The notes under the pieces were generated by a model. The model was not told the DNA's origin. It saw only the letters and a list, made by a program, of their open reading frames with translations, and made no database searches. Position numbers and translations under genes: made by a program. DNA of 30,798 nucleotides, from positions 1-30,798 of the forward strand of contig DASWUZ010000401.1 in the NCBI GenBank assembly GCA_036401395.1. The letters run 5' to 3'. Origin of the DNA: DASWUZ01 sp036401395 (GTDB taxonomy: Bacteria; Acidobacteriota; Terriglobia; Terriglobales; Acidobacteriaceae). The first letter of the stretch is position 1, and every line of letters starts with the position of its first letter. Shown piece by piece: positions 8,277 through 15,499 of this stretch.

Positions 8277-8293
8277 CGGAGAGAATGTCTCCG
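8277..8293 (+). other. Short hairpin between rpoN and hpf
   Basis: CGGAGA and TCTCCG form a perfect 6-bp stem around a 5-base loop, 24 bases after the rpoN stop. No T-run follows on the plus strand, so it is not a classical terminator. It could stabilise or process the rpoN-hpf transcript, or be chance. Confidence 0.25.
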
Positions 8294-8337
8294 GGCTAGT
8301 GTTTCTGAGCGCCACTGTTCTCGGGAGGGTCCCAAAT

Positions 8338-8997
8338 ATGCTCATTGAGTACACCGGCAGGCAGGTAGTAGTCACCAAGTCTCACCGTCTTCTAGGTGAT
8401 GAGGGCGTGGAGCGCATCCGCAGGATCCTTGGCAAGACTACGAAGGCCCACATTGTGCTGACTGCGGAGAAGTACCGCCAGATCGCCGAGGTCACTGTCA
8501 AGACGCGGTTGCAAACCATGGTAGGTTGCGCTGAGTCGAATATCAGCATGGATACTGCATTACGCGAAGCCATTGGTCATACGGAAGCGCAGGCGCTTCG
8601 GTACAAAGATAAACAGCGGGCCCGTAAGCGTCTTCCCAAGGAAGAGAAGCATCATGAGGAGAGTGAGCTTGCGCGGTCTCGCAGGTCAGGGCGTGTGGCA
8701 GCCGCAGACGGCAACCCTGAACTGGATTCAGCCAGGGCTTCAACTAACGGCCGCAGGCACTCCAAGGCGGTGTTGCCGGTTACAGTGCATTCCTTTCCTG
8801 CACGGGTTCCGGTTTCTGAGCCTCACGTGGTCCGTTCGCTCGACTCAGTTGCGCTGCGACCGATGACCCTCGAAGAGGCCGTTAAGGAGGCCGAATTTCG
8901 GGACCGCGAGGTATTCGTGTTTCGCGATCCGCGGGGAAGCCTGATGGTGCTTCACAGAAAACGGGACGGCAAGATGGAGCTTATCGAAGCTCCGTAA
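8338..8997 (+). CDS. hpf: Ribosome hibernation promoting factor, long form
   Basis: The ATG at 8338 is chosen over the in-frame GTG at 8299 because a GGGAGGG ribosome site lies 8 bases upstream and the protein then opens on the family's first strand ('MLIEYTGRQVVVTKSHR'). The product is 219 residues. The N-terminal HPF/RaiA domain (about 1-100) binds the small subunit at the mRNA/tRNA site. A variable linker follows. The C-terminal domain (about 163-219: 'LDSVALRPMTLEEAVKEAEF' then 'FVFRDPRGSLMVLHRKRDG') mediates dimerisation of two ribosomes into inactive 100S particles. It follows rpoN, as in many Gram-negatives. The C-terminal domain marks it as the long form rather than the short gammaproteobacterial one. 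Confidence 0.92.
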   Translation: MLIEYTGRQVVVTKSHRLLGDEGVERIRRILGKTTKAHIVLTAEKYRQIAEVTVKTRLQTMVGCAESNISMDTALREAIGHTEAQALRYKDKQRARKRLPKEEKHHEESELARSRRSGRVAAADGNPELDSARASTNGRRHSKAVLPVTVHSFPARVPVSEPHVVRSLDSVALRPMTLEEAVKEAEFRDREVFVFRDPRGSLMVLHRKRDGKMELIEAP

Positions 8998-9126
8998 CCG
9001 TCCACCTTTTCGGCGTAAAGTTCAGGCCCGTGAGGAATGGAAGTGCATTCTTCCCTTTGAGTTCCTTCGCGTGAGCAGCATTGCACACGTCGCCTGCACG
9101 CTTTCACGTGGATGCTAGGATGGGCC

Positions 9127-10107
9127 ATGCCCCGCAAGGCTAAAACAAAAGTGGAAGAGAAGCTGGTCGACCACGCGGGATGCGACTTAAATCCTGCTAC
9201 AGCCGGTCGCGCCGCCAAAGCAGCCAGGAAAAATCCAGTCGCGCCAGAGTCCGCGCGGGAGTTAGTGATACTGACCGGCTTCTCCGGTTCAGGCAAGGCT
9301 TCAGCGCTCAAGGCATTTGAAGACCTCGGCTTCTACTCCGTCGACAACATGCCACTGGAGTTGATCCCGCAGTTCGCGGACCTCGTGCGCCAATCTACTG
9401 AGATCACCCGCGCCGCGCTGGTCGTCGATGTGCGCGAGGGGATGGGGATTGAACGGTTCCCCACCATCCTGCGCGAGGTCAGGAAAACGCTCAAGACGGT
9501 CGTTATATTTCTCGAGGCATCAGGCCCTGTTCTGGTGAGGAGATTTTCGGAGACGCGGCGACCGCATCCCCTGGGGCGCTCTCAGACGGTGACGAGGGCC
9601 ATCAGTTCTGAACGGAAACTGCTACAACCGATTCAGAAAGTCGCAGACCTTACCATCGATACATCCAGTTTTAACGTGCATGAACTGCGGGCGTTCATTC
9701 TCAACAAATTTGAACGCGGATCGACGGCGAAAAATCTGCTCGTCTCGACGATCAGTTTTGGCTACAAGCACGGAGTTCCTGTCGAAGCAGACCTGGTTTT
9801 CGACGTTCGCTTCCTGCCCAATCCTCACTTCATTCCCGAGTTCCGCAAGCTGACGGGCCAGCATCCCAAGGTCGCGGCCTATGTCCGCAAGTTTCCGCAG
9901 ACTCGCGAGTTTCTCGACCGCGTGACTGAAATGCTGCTCTTCCTACTGCCGTTTTATATCCAGGAAGGCAAGAGCTACCTTACTGTCGCATTCGGGTGTA
10001 CCGGCGGGCAGCACCGGTCTGTCATGATCGCGGAAGAGATGCAAAAGCGGCTGATTAGCGAGGGCTACAAGGTTAAGACCTCTCACCGCGATATGCCCCG
10101 GAATTAA
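9127..10107 (+). CDS. rapZ: RapZ-family nucleotide-binding protein (RNase adapter)
   Basis: I prefer the ATG at 9127 (AGGA 6 bases upstream) over the in-frame ATG at 9112. The 326-residue product has a Lys/Ala-rich N-terminal extension of about 43 residues not seen in E. coli RapZ, then the P-loop 'GFSGSGKAS' at 51-59, 'FEDLGFYSVDNMPLELIPQF', and 'ETRRPHPLG'. The C-terminal domain contains 'VPVEADLVFDVRFLPNPHF' and 'FGCTGGQHRSVMIAEEM', the conserved RapZ C-terminal segment. In E. coli RapZ senses glucosamine-6-phosphate and guides RNase E to the sRNA GlmZ; that sRNA is not expected here, so the local role is open. The residue after the P-loop Lys is Ala instead of Ser/Thr. The position after hpf fits the usual cluster, without ptsN. 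Confidence 0.92.
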   Translation: MPRKAKTKVEEKLVDHAGCDLNPATAGRAAKAARKNPVAPESARELVILTGFSGSGKASALKAFEDLGFYSVDNMPLELIPQFADLVRQSTEITRAALVVDVREGMGIERFPTILREVRKTLKTVVIFLEASGPVLVRRFSETRRPHPLGRSQTVTRAISSERKLLQPIQKVADLTIDTSSFNVHELRAFILNKFERGSTAKNLLVSTISFGYKHGVPVEADLVFDVRFLPNPHFIPEFRKLTGQHPKVAAYVRKFPQTREFLDRVTEMLLFLLPFYIQEGKSYLTVAFGCTGGQHRSVMIAEEMQKRLISEGYKVKTSHRDMPRN

Positions 10108-10150
10108 ATCGGGATACGCGGTCGAACCGGCGACCGCTTTCGACGCACGA

Positions 10151-10175
10151 AGATATACTGTGGCTATGTATATCT
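10151..10175 (+). promoter_or_regulatory. Inverted repeat, probable operator of the AbrB/PIN toxin-antitoxin pair
   Basis: AGATATAC and its perfect reverse complement GTATATCT are separated by 9 bases, 13 bases before the antitoxin start. The left arm also contains TATACT, a good -10 hexamer. Antitoxins of this type usually bind such palindromes to repress their own operon, so this is a likely autoregulatory site. Confidence 0.55.
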
Positions 10176-10188
10176 GAGGAGGTAAGCG

Positions 10189-10419
10189 ATGCAAGTTTCC
10201 AAGTGGGGAAACAGTCTAGCCATACGCCTTCCCGTGGCAATCGTAGAGGCGTTGAATCTGAAGGAAGGCGAGCAGATCGAGATTCGGATCGCGGGCGAGC
10301 GAGAGTTTGAGGTAGGGCGCGACCCTCGCAGGAAAGCGGCTCTTGAAACATTGCGGCGGCTGAGCCGCCCTCTGCCACCCGGCTTCAAGTTCGACCGCGA
10401 AGAAGCGAATGAGCGATAG
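10189..10419 (+). CDS. AbrB/MazE-type antitoxin
   Basis: A 76-residue protein opening with 'MQVSKWGNSLAIRLPVAIVE', the swapped-hairpin DNA-binding fold of the SpoVT/AbrB-MazE family, followed by 'GEQIEIRIAG' and a C-terminal tail ('PPGFKFDREEANER') of the kind that wraps the toxin. The ribosome site AGGAGG is 6 bases upstream. It precedes and overlaps (11 bases) a PIN-domain toxin gene, the standard antitoxin-first order. An inverted repeat just upstream is probably its own operator. The antitoxin is intact while the toxin is frameshifted, the order expected if the toxin was inactivated first. Confidence 0.88.
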   Translation: MQVSKWGNSLAIRLPVAIVEALNLKEGEQIEIRIAGEREFEVGRDPRRKAALETLRRLSRPLPPGFKFDREEANER

Positions 10420-10823
10420 GGTCTTTTTTGACTCGACGATTCTGCTCTACACAGGTGTCCAAGGGCGATCCGCGTGAGACCGCTGCGCAGGTCATGCTCG
10501 GAATGGGCGGATGCCTAAGTGTTCAAGTATTGAATGAATTTGCCGCTGTCGCCCGCCGAAAGTTGAAAATGTCTTGGCCGGAGATCGAAGAATCGCTTCG
10601 AGCCATTCGCGATTTATGCGAGCCGCCATGGCCCTTGACGGTCGAGACGCATGAGCTTGCGCTGGAAATAGCCGAAAGATACGGCGACCACATTTACGAC
10701 GCGCTCATCCTCTCAGCGGCCCTGGCAGCAGCCTGCAATGCGCTTTATTCCGAAGACATGCAGCACGATCAGAAGATAGATTCGCTTACCATCCGCAACC
10801 CTTTTATAGTCAGGCCTCAGTAG
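10409..10823 (+). pseudogene. PIN-domain toxin (VapC-like), split by a one-base frameshift
   Basis: The ATG at 10409, inside the antitoxin's last codons, begins 'MSDRVFFDSTILLYTGVQ', the first PIN strand with its catalytic Asp, but this frame stops at TGA 10475. The +1 frame then continues the fold: 'GDPRETAAQVML', 'VLNEFAAVARRK' (catalytic Glu), 'DHIYDALILSAA' (Asp) and 'LYSEDMQHD' (Asp), ending at 10823. Dropping one G from GGG at 10463-10465 restores 'LLYTGVQGDPRETAAQVML'. PIN toxins are Mg-dependent RNases that cut tRNA or rRNA. All four acidic residues survive, so the break looks recent or may be a sequencing error. The TTG at 10428 could start only the second piece, which lacks the first Asp. 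Confidence 0.75.
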
Positions 10824-10896
10824 CGTGCCGCGTGTCCGACGACTGACCCGGCAGATACAATAGCGTAATGGCCCCAGCACGAACGCGGCACGGCGA

Positions 10897-12756
10897 ATGA
10901 AGCGGCTACTGCGGCTGATGGGTTACGTGCGACCCTACTGGTGGCAAAGCCTTGCCTCAGTAGTTTTGATGGCAGGCGTGGGCCTGCTTGACCCGTTTCG
11001 CCTGCTGCTCGTCGGGCCATTTCTTGAATACGTGTTAAACCCCGGCGCGCCAAGCCGGCCGATGCTGCTCTTCGGAATCCATTACAACCTGACTCTGCAG
11101 CAGCTGGTTCCTGCACACTTTCACAATCCCTGGACTATCGTCGCCTTTGCTCTGGTCGCCTCGACGGCGCTCAAGGGAATCTGCGATTACGTCGGGACTT
11201 ACCTGGTGAACTACGCCGGGTTCGGCATGATCACCGACCTGCGCGACGACCTTTACGAGGCGGTCCTGCGCCGCTCCGCCTCCTTCTATATGAGGCATGC
11301 GACCGGCACTATCATTTCGACCCTCATTAATGACATCGAGCGGGTGCAATATGCGATGTCTTCGGTCTTGGCTGAATTTCTGCAGCAGGTCTTTACCCTG
11401 ATCTTCACGGCTGTTTTCGTAGTGGCGATCGGTGGGAAGCTGGCCTGGATTCTGCTGATCTTTATCCCTGTGGTTATGGGCTCAGCGCGAAAGATAGGCG
11501 GCCAGGTGCGGCAGAAGACGCGCCATGGTCAGGACCGTCTGGCCGAGATTCAGAACATTCTTTTCGAGACCATAAGTGGCAACCGCATCGTCAAGGCCTT
11601 CAGTATGGAGCTGTGGGAGCTGGGTCGTTTTCGCAAGGCGGCGCGCCGGCTTTTTCGCGCCAACCTTCGGTCCGTTCGCGCCCAGGCGATCAGCTCGCCT
11701 CTGATGGACCTGATTGGATCTATCGCCATCGCCCTACTTATGTGGGTCGGCCGAGTGCAGATTCAACATAAGGCCATGAACGCTCCTACATTTATCGCGT
11801 TCATTTTCTTAGTATTCAAGTTATATGATCCGGTGCGGAAGCTTGCCGGTTACTACAACAATTTTCAGCAGGCGCTGGGCGCGTCTTCTTCTATCTTCGC
11901 GTTCATGGATGCGCAGGATGATGTACGCGAACGAAAGCACCCTATCGAATTGAAAGGATTTACGAAAGGTATAAGTTTCAAGGACGTGGGCTTCTCTTAC
12001 AGCGATGCGGAGGGAGAGAAGCAGGTCCTCCATGAAGTCAACTTAGAAATCCACTGCGGCGAAGTAGTTGCACTTGTAGGTCCCAGCGGCGCGGGTAAGT
12101 CGACACTCATTAACCTAATCCCCCGCTTTTTCGATGTGACGTCAGGCAAGATATTGATAGATGGATTCAATTTGCGCGAGGTTAGCGTGTCGTCGCTTCG
12201 CAAGCAGATTGGACAGGTTACGCAGGAGACTATCCTCTTTAACGATACGGTGCGCAATAACGTCGCTTACGGGCAGCCCGACGTTCCCATGCATCGAGTG
12301 GAGGCGGCAGCCAAGGCGGCGCTGGCTCATGACTTTATTTTGCGGCTTCCAGAGGGTTATAACACCATGATTGGCGAGAAGGGCTTCCGACTCTCCGGCG
12401 GCGAACGCCAGCGTCTCGCAATAGCGCGCGCTCTCCTGAAGAACGCGCCGTTATTGATTCTCGACGAAGCTACGTCTTCGCTGGACTCTGAAAGTGAAGC
12501 GCTGGTGCAGGCGGCGCTGGCCAACCTGATGGCGGGCCGCACGTCGGTCGTGATTGCCCATCGCCTTTCCACGGTCCGCCGAGCGAGCAGGATTGCAGTG
12601 ATAGAGCGCGGCCGTATCACCGCGATCGGCGCGCACGAGGAGTTACTTCAGATTTCGCCCACGTACCAGCGACTTTACCAGCTTCAATTCATAGACGGCC
12701 CTGAACAACAATCCTCCGAGGCGTCCATCGCGGAGTTATCTGCTTCGGAAAAGTAG
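10897..12756 (+). CDS. MsbA-like ABC exporter (fused membrane and ATPase domains)
   Basis: A 619-residue half-transporter. The membrane domain covers about residues 15-335 with hydrophobic segments near 20-45, 78-98, 160-195 and 272-310, and contains 'ATGTIISTLINDIERVQ' and 'GNRIVKAFSMELWE', typical of lipid and drug exporters. The nucleotide-binding domain has Walker A 'GPSGAGKS' at 395-402, 'TQETILFNDTVRNNV', signature 'LSGGE' at 499-503, Walker B 'LLILDEATSSLD' at about 519-530, and the switch His at 555. It probably works as a homodimer and may flip lipid A-core, a role suggested by the nearby LPS genes; a multidrug function is equally possible from sequence. No strong ribosome site precedes the ATG. 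The gene follows the toxin-antitoxin pair after about 70 bases. Confidence 0.88.
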   Translation: MKRLLRLMGYVRPYWWQSLASVVLMAGVGLLDPFRLLLVGPFLEYVLNPGAPSRPMLLFGIHYNLTLQQLVPAHFHNPWTIVAFALVASTALKGICDYVGTYLVNYAGFGMITDLRDDLYEAVLRRSASFYMRHATGTIISTLINDIERVQYAMSSVLAEFLQQVFTLIFTAVFVVAIGGKLAWILLIFIPVVMGSARKIGGQVRQKTRHGQDRLAEIQNILFETISGNRIVKAFSMELWELGRFRKAARRLFRANLRSVRAQAISSPLMDLIGSIAIALLMWVGRVQIQHKAMNAPTFIAFIFLVFKLYDPVRKLAGYYNNFQQALGASSSIFAFMDAQDDVRERKHPIELKGFTKGISFKDVGFSYSDAEGEKQVLHEVNLEIHCGEVVALVGPSGAGKSTLINLIPRFFDVTSGKILIDGFNLREVSVSSLRKQIGQVTQETILFNDTVRNNVAYGQPDVPMHRVEAAAKAALAHDFILRLPEGYNTMIGEKGFRLSGGERQRLAIARALLKNAPLLILDEATSSLDSESEALVQAALANLMAGRTSVVIAHRLSTVRRASRIAVIERGRITAIGAHEELLQISPTYQRLYQLQFIDGPEQQSSEASIAELSASEK

Positions 12757-12804
12757 ATTGAGGTAGAACTAAGTAGTTATTAGTGGCAAGAAAGCAAGGG
12801 ACAC

Positions 12805-13728
12805 ATGGATAGTTCACCTCTAGTTGCCCGATCACCGATTTATTCGATGACCGGTTTCGCGCGTGTAACTGGGCGCGTGTCTGACTCACTCGGTTTCACT
12901 CTTAGCCTCAAGAGCGTAAACCACCGGTATCTCGATTTGCAATTGCGAATGCCTTCGGGGCTTGATTCTCTCGAAATGCGAGTACGACGGGCTCTTAAAG
13001 AAAGCCTCGTTCGAGGGCACGTTGATGTGACACTGGCGCTAGACCATGGCAGCAAGGTAGTTGTCCAATATAACCGGGCGCTGGTGGCTGCATACCTTGC
13101 AGCGTTTAGTGCGGCGAAGGAAGAACACAAGATCATCCAGGAGCCGGACCTCAACAACATCTTCCGGCTGCAGGGCATGTTGTCCGAGGACAAAGGCACT
13201 TCTGAAGAAGATCTCGGAGTCTTGGAAGAAGCAGTTCTCGCGCAACTCGACGAAGCCGTCGCCGCGTTGAAGCAGATGCGTGCCGCCGAGGGTCAATCGC
13301 TTGTGGGTGAGTTGCGCGCCTGTCTCTCCCGCATCGAGGCTGCGGTCAACGAGGCAGCTGAGCTTCGCGAAGGAATTCAGACAGCCCACTACGAACGATT
13401 AAGCCAGCGTCTTGAGACCATGCTCAAAGGCGCCTTCGACCAGGACCGAGTCTTGCAGGAGGCAGCCATGCTCGCTGAGCGTAGTGATGTACAGGAAGAG
13501 ATCGCGCGCCTTCACACCCACATCGGGCACTTTCGTTCGCTCCTTGACGCTGGCGGGGAAGTCGGCAAGAAGGGTGACTTTCTGCTGCAGGAATTGAATC
13601 GCGAGGCCAACACACTGCTCTCGAAGACCGGCGGCGTTGCCGGAAGCGGAATGAGAATTACCGAACTGGGCCTGGCGATGAAGTCTGACATCGAAAAGGC
13701 GCGCGAACAGGTACAGAATCTTGAATAA
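12805..13728 (+). CDS. yicC: YicC/YloC-family endoribonuclease
   Basis: A 307-residue protein with the full YicC architecture: N-terminal 'YSMTGFARVTGRVSD' and 'SVNHRYLDLQLRMPSGLDSL' (about residues 14-55), a helical middle section with 'AAEGQSLVGELRACLSRIEA', and the C-terminal DUF1732 signature 'KKGDFLLQELNREANTLLSK' at about 252-272. YicC proteins have been shown to be endoribonucleases involved in small-RNA turnover in E. coli. It lies immediately before gmk and rpoZ, the classic yicC-gmk-rpoZ order found in many phyla. An AAGGGA ribosome site lies just before the ATG. The start could also be the in-frame ATG at 12847 (MTGFAR), but the upstream ATG has the better ribosome site. Confidence 0.92.
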   Translation: MDSSPLVARSPIYSMTGFARVTGRVSDSLGFTLSLKSVNHRYLDLQLRMPSGLDSLEMRVRRALKESLVRGHVDVTLALDHGSKVVVQYNRALVAAYLAAFSAAKEEHKIIQEPDLNNIFRLQGMLSEDKGTSEEDLGVLEEAVLAQLDEAVAALKQMRAAEGQSLVGELRACLSRIEAAVNEAAELREGIQTAHYERLSQRLETMLKGAFDQDRVLQEAAMLAERSDVQEEIARLHTHIGHFRSLLDAGGEVGKKGDFLLQELNREANTLLSKTGGVAGSGMRITELGLAMKSDIEKAREQVQNLE

Positions 13729-13767
13729 TCACTTTAGAGCCTGATCATCCGATCGAGGAGAAGACGC

Positions 13768-14469
13768 ATTCTGTTCATTATTTCGGCACCGTCGGGCTCC
13801 GGTAAGTCGACGCTGGTCAGCCATCTTCGCTCGCTCGTTCCGAACCTGGAGTTTTCGGTTTCTTATACAACTCGTGCCCCACGCGGCTCAGAGCAGGAGG
13901 GCGGCGAGTATCACTTCACGACGCGAGAGAAGTTCGAACGCATGATCGCGGGCAATGAGTTCCTCGAGCACGCGCAGGTGTTCGGCAACTACTATGGAAC
14001 GGCGCAGCATTCGCTGACTGATGCGGAAGCCCGTGGCAAAGATCTGCTGCTTGACATCGATGTGCAGGGTGCGGCGCAGGTGCGTTCCAAGGTGCCGGAT
14101 GCGGTGACCATCTTCGTGCTGCCGCCCAATCCGGAGACGCTGGCCCGGCGTCTTCGGAACCGCAGCCGCGTCGAGGACCTTGTTTCGGAAGAAGTGATCG
14201 ACCGCAGATTGGCAGAAGCTACACAGGAGATTGAGAATTATCGGCAATACGGATATATTCTCGTCAACGACCTCCTTGATCAGGCGGTGGAGGAACTCTT
14301 CGCCATCGTCATTTCAGAGCGGGCCCGCCGCAGCGGAGACTGCAATGGCCCGGACGTCCGGAAGTTGATGGAACTGGCAGACACTTGCCGCCAGGCAAAT
14401 GCAATGGAGCGCCTGCGGCCCGTGCTGATTTCGTTTGGCCTGCTCGATTCCGAAGCGGGAAACGCCTGA
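13768..14469 (+). CDS. gmk: Guanylate kinase, with a non-standard start codon
   Basis: Guanylate kinase phosphorylates GMP to GDP with ATP. The P-loop 'SAPSGSGKST' follows at once from the N-terminal strand 'LFIISAPS'; GMP-binding 'SVSYTTRAPRGSEQEGGEYH' and 'LLLDIDVQGAAQVR' follow, then the lid 'RLRNRSRVEDLVSEEVIDRR'. The frame opens after TAG at 13735 and contains no ATG, GTG or TTG before the P-loop. The candidates are ATT at 13768, 7 bases after AGGAG, and CTG at 13771, 10 bases after; the first methionine inside the frame (13942) would delete the P-loop. I chose ATT by ribosome-site spacing, giving 233 residues. The neighbours yicC and rpoZ confirm the identity. A mutation or sequence error at the start is also possible. 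Confidence 0.85.
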   Translation: MLFIISAPSGSGKSTLVSHLRSLVPNLEFSVSYTTRAPRGSEQEGGEYHFTTREKFERMIAGNEFLEHAQVFGNYYGTAQHSLTDAEARGKDLLLDIDVQGAAQVRSKVPDAVTIFVLPPNPETLARRLRNRSRVEDLVSEEVIDRRLAEATQEIENYRQYGYILVNDLLDQAVEELFAIVISERARRSGDCNGPDVRKLMELADTCRQANAMERLRPVLISFGLLDSEAGNA

Positions 14470-14526
14470 CCACTCAAGGCGAAGCGGCATCACGCAAGTC
14501 CACTAGATCAATTCCGAGGTCCGTTC

Positions 14527-14760
14527 ATGAAGGTGGAAGATGGTTTCGACAGTCACTACAGTTATGTCCTGGTAGCAGCACGCCGTGCACGCCAACTACA
14601 AATGGGTTCCCGCCCACTGATTTCAACCCCCTCAACCAAGGCCTGTCGCGTGGCTCAAGACGAAATAGCCGCCGGCAAGGTAGGTTACGTTTTGCCTCAA
14701 ACACCGATCCACAAGCCGGAAGTCGCTGCGCCGCTGGTTCCAAAGTTCTTCGTTTCGTGA
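14527..14760 (+). CDS. rpoZ: RNA polymerase omega subunit
   Basis: A 77-residue omega subunit. The core 'SHYSYVLVAARRARQLQMGS' followed by 'RVAQDEIAAGKVGYVLP' matches the helices that clamp the C-terminal end of the beta-prime subunit and help assemble the polymerase. It follows gmk by about 57 bases, the usual gmk-rpoZ pairing. Its stop is 18 bases from the stop of the convergent gene at 14778. The C-terminal tail is short and unremarkable. Omega is small and divergent, so the neighbourhood is an important part of the evidence. Confidence 0.87.
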   Translation: MKVEDGFDSHYSYVLVAARRARQLQMGSRPLISTPSTKACRVAQDEIAAGKVGYVLPQTPIHKPEVAAPLVPKFFVS

Positions 14761-14777
14761 AGCGAGGAAACTGGACG

Positions 14778-15422
14778 TCAGCTTAGTGTTGCGCTGTGTG
14801 GGACATGAATGGATTTTGCAGCGTTCATGAGTCTTGCTACGACGAACTCTACCAGTTCGCCGGTCACGTAATCGGGCGGGACGATCTGGAACTGCGGCTT
14901 CCCTGCTATCAACTTCAGTGAAATGCCGTTCCAGTGAGGCGCGAGGTTTGGCGCGTGCAGGAGTACCGCATCGGCGTGGGCGAGGAACAAGCGCGCCGAA
15001 GTTTTGAAGTCGGCCGTGGCATGATCGAGGACCGTGAGATAGAGGTCCGGCTTCAGGAATCGCATTACGCTGTTCGACTCGATGATTACGTTTTGGGCCT
15101 CGGCAATTTCTTTGCGGATGCGCGGCATGGCCGGCGCAAGATTGCCCTGGCGGGTCCGTGCCCACAGCGATTTGACCGCCCCTGCGGCCAGGTAGCGGGC
15201 AGTGTCAGTGCCTGTGCTGCCGTCGCGCTCGGTGCTGATGGCGATGGTGTGTTCGTCGGTGGTGCAATCACACGGCTCGCCGTTGGCTGTGCAGAAGCCG
15301 TGGCCGAATTGAGTGATCTTCATCGCTGTCCAATGCATCTCGGGCGTACGCGCGATGATGCCGGCGACGACTGAGGTCTTGCCTACGTTTCGCGAATGTC
15401 CGCCTACGACCACGACTGCCAT
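14778..15422 (-). CDS. MobB-like P-loop NTPase with a Cys cluster, function unknown
   Basis: The ATG at 15422 is preferred over the upstream ATG at 15479: AAGGA lies 7 bases before it and the protein opens directly on the P-loop strand. The 214-residue product has a Walker A-type loop 'GGHSRNVGKTS' at about residues 7-17, an unusual cluster 'FCTANGEPCDCTTDEHT' at about 42-58 (three Cys, one His), and 'VIIESNSV' at about 116-123, comparable to the Walker B-like strand in MobB and related SIMIBI-class GTPases. It might be a metallochaperone or cofactor-related NTPase, but no molybdopterin genes are nearby. It lies 78 bases downstream of lpxD on the same strand and converges on rpoZ. The function is not established. 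Confidence 0.75.
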   Translation of the reverse strand: MAVVVVGGHSRNVGKTSVVAGIIARTPEMHWTAMKITQFGHGFCTANGEPCDCTTDEHTIAISTERDGSTGTDTARYLAAGAVKSLWARTRQGNLAPAMPRIRKEIAEAQNVIIESNSVMRFLKPDLYLTVLDHATADFKTSARLFLAHADAVLLHAPNLAPHWNGISLKLIAGKPQFQIVPPDYVTGELVEFVVARLMNAAKSIHVPHSATLS

Positions 15423-15499
15423 TTTCTTGTCCTTGCACACAGAGCAGAGATCGGACTCGCGACTGCCCTTACTGCGCAAGGCCGGGTAAATCAGGGCTT

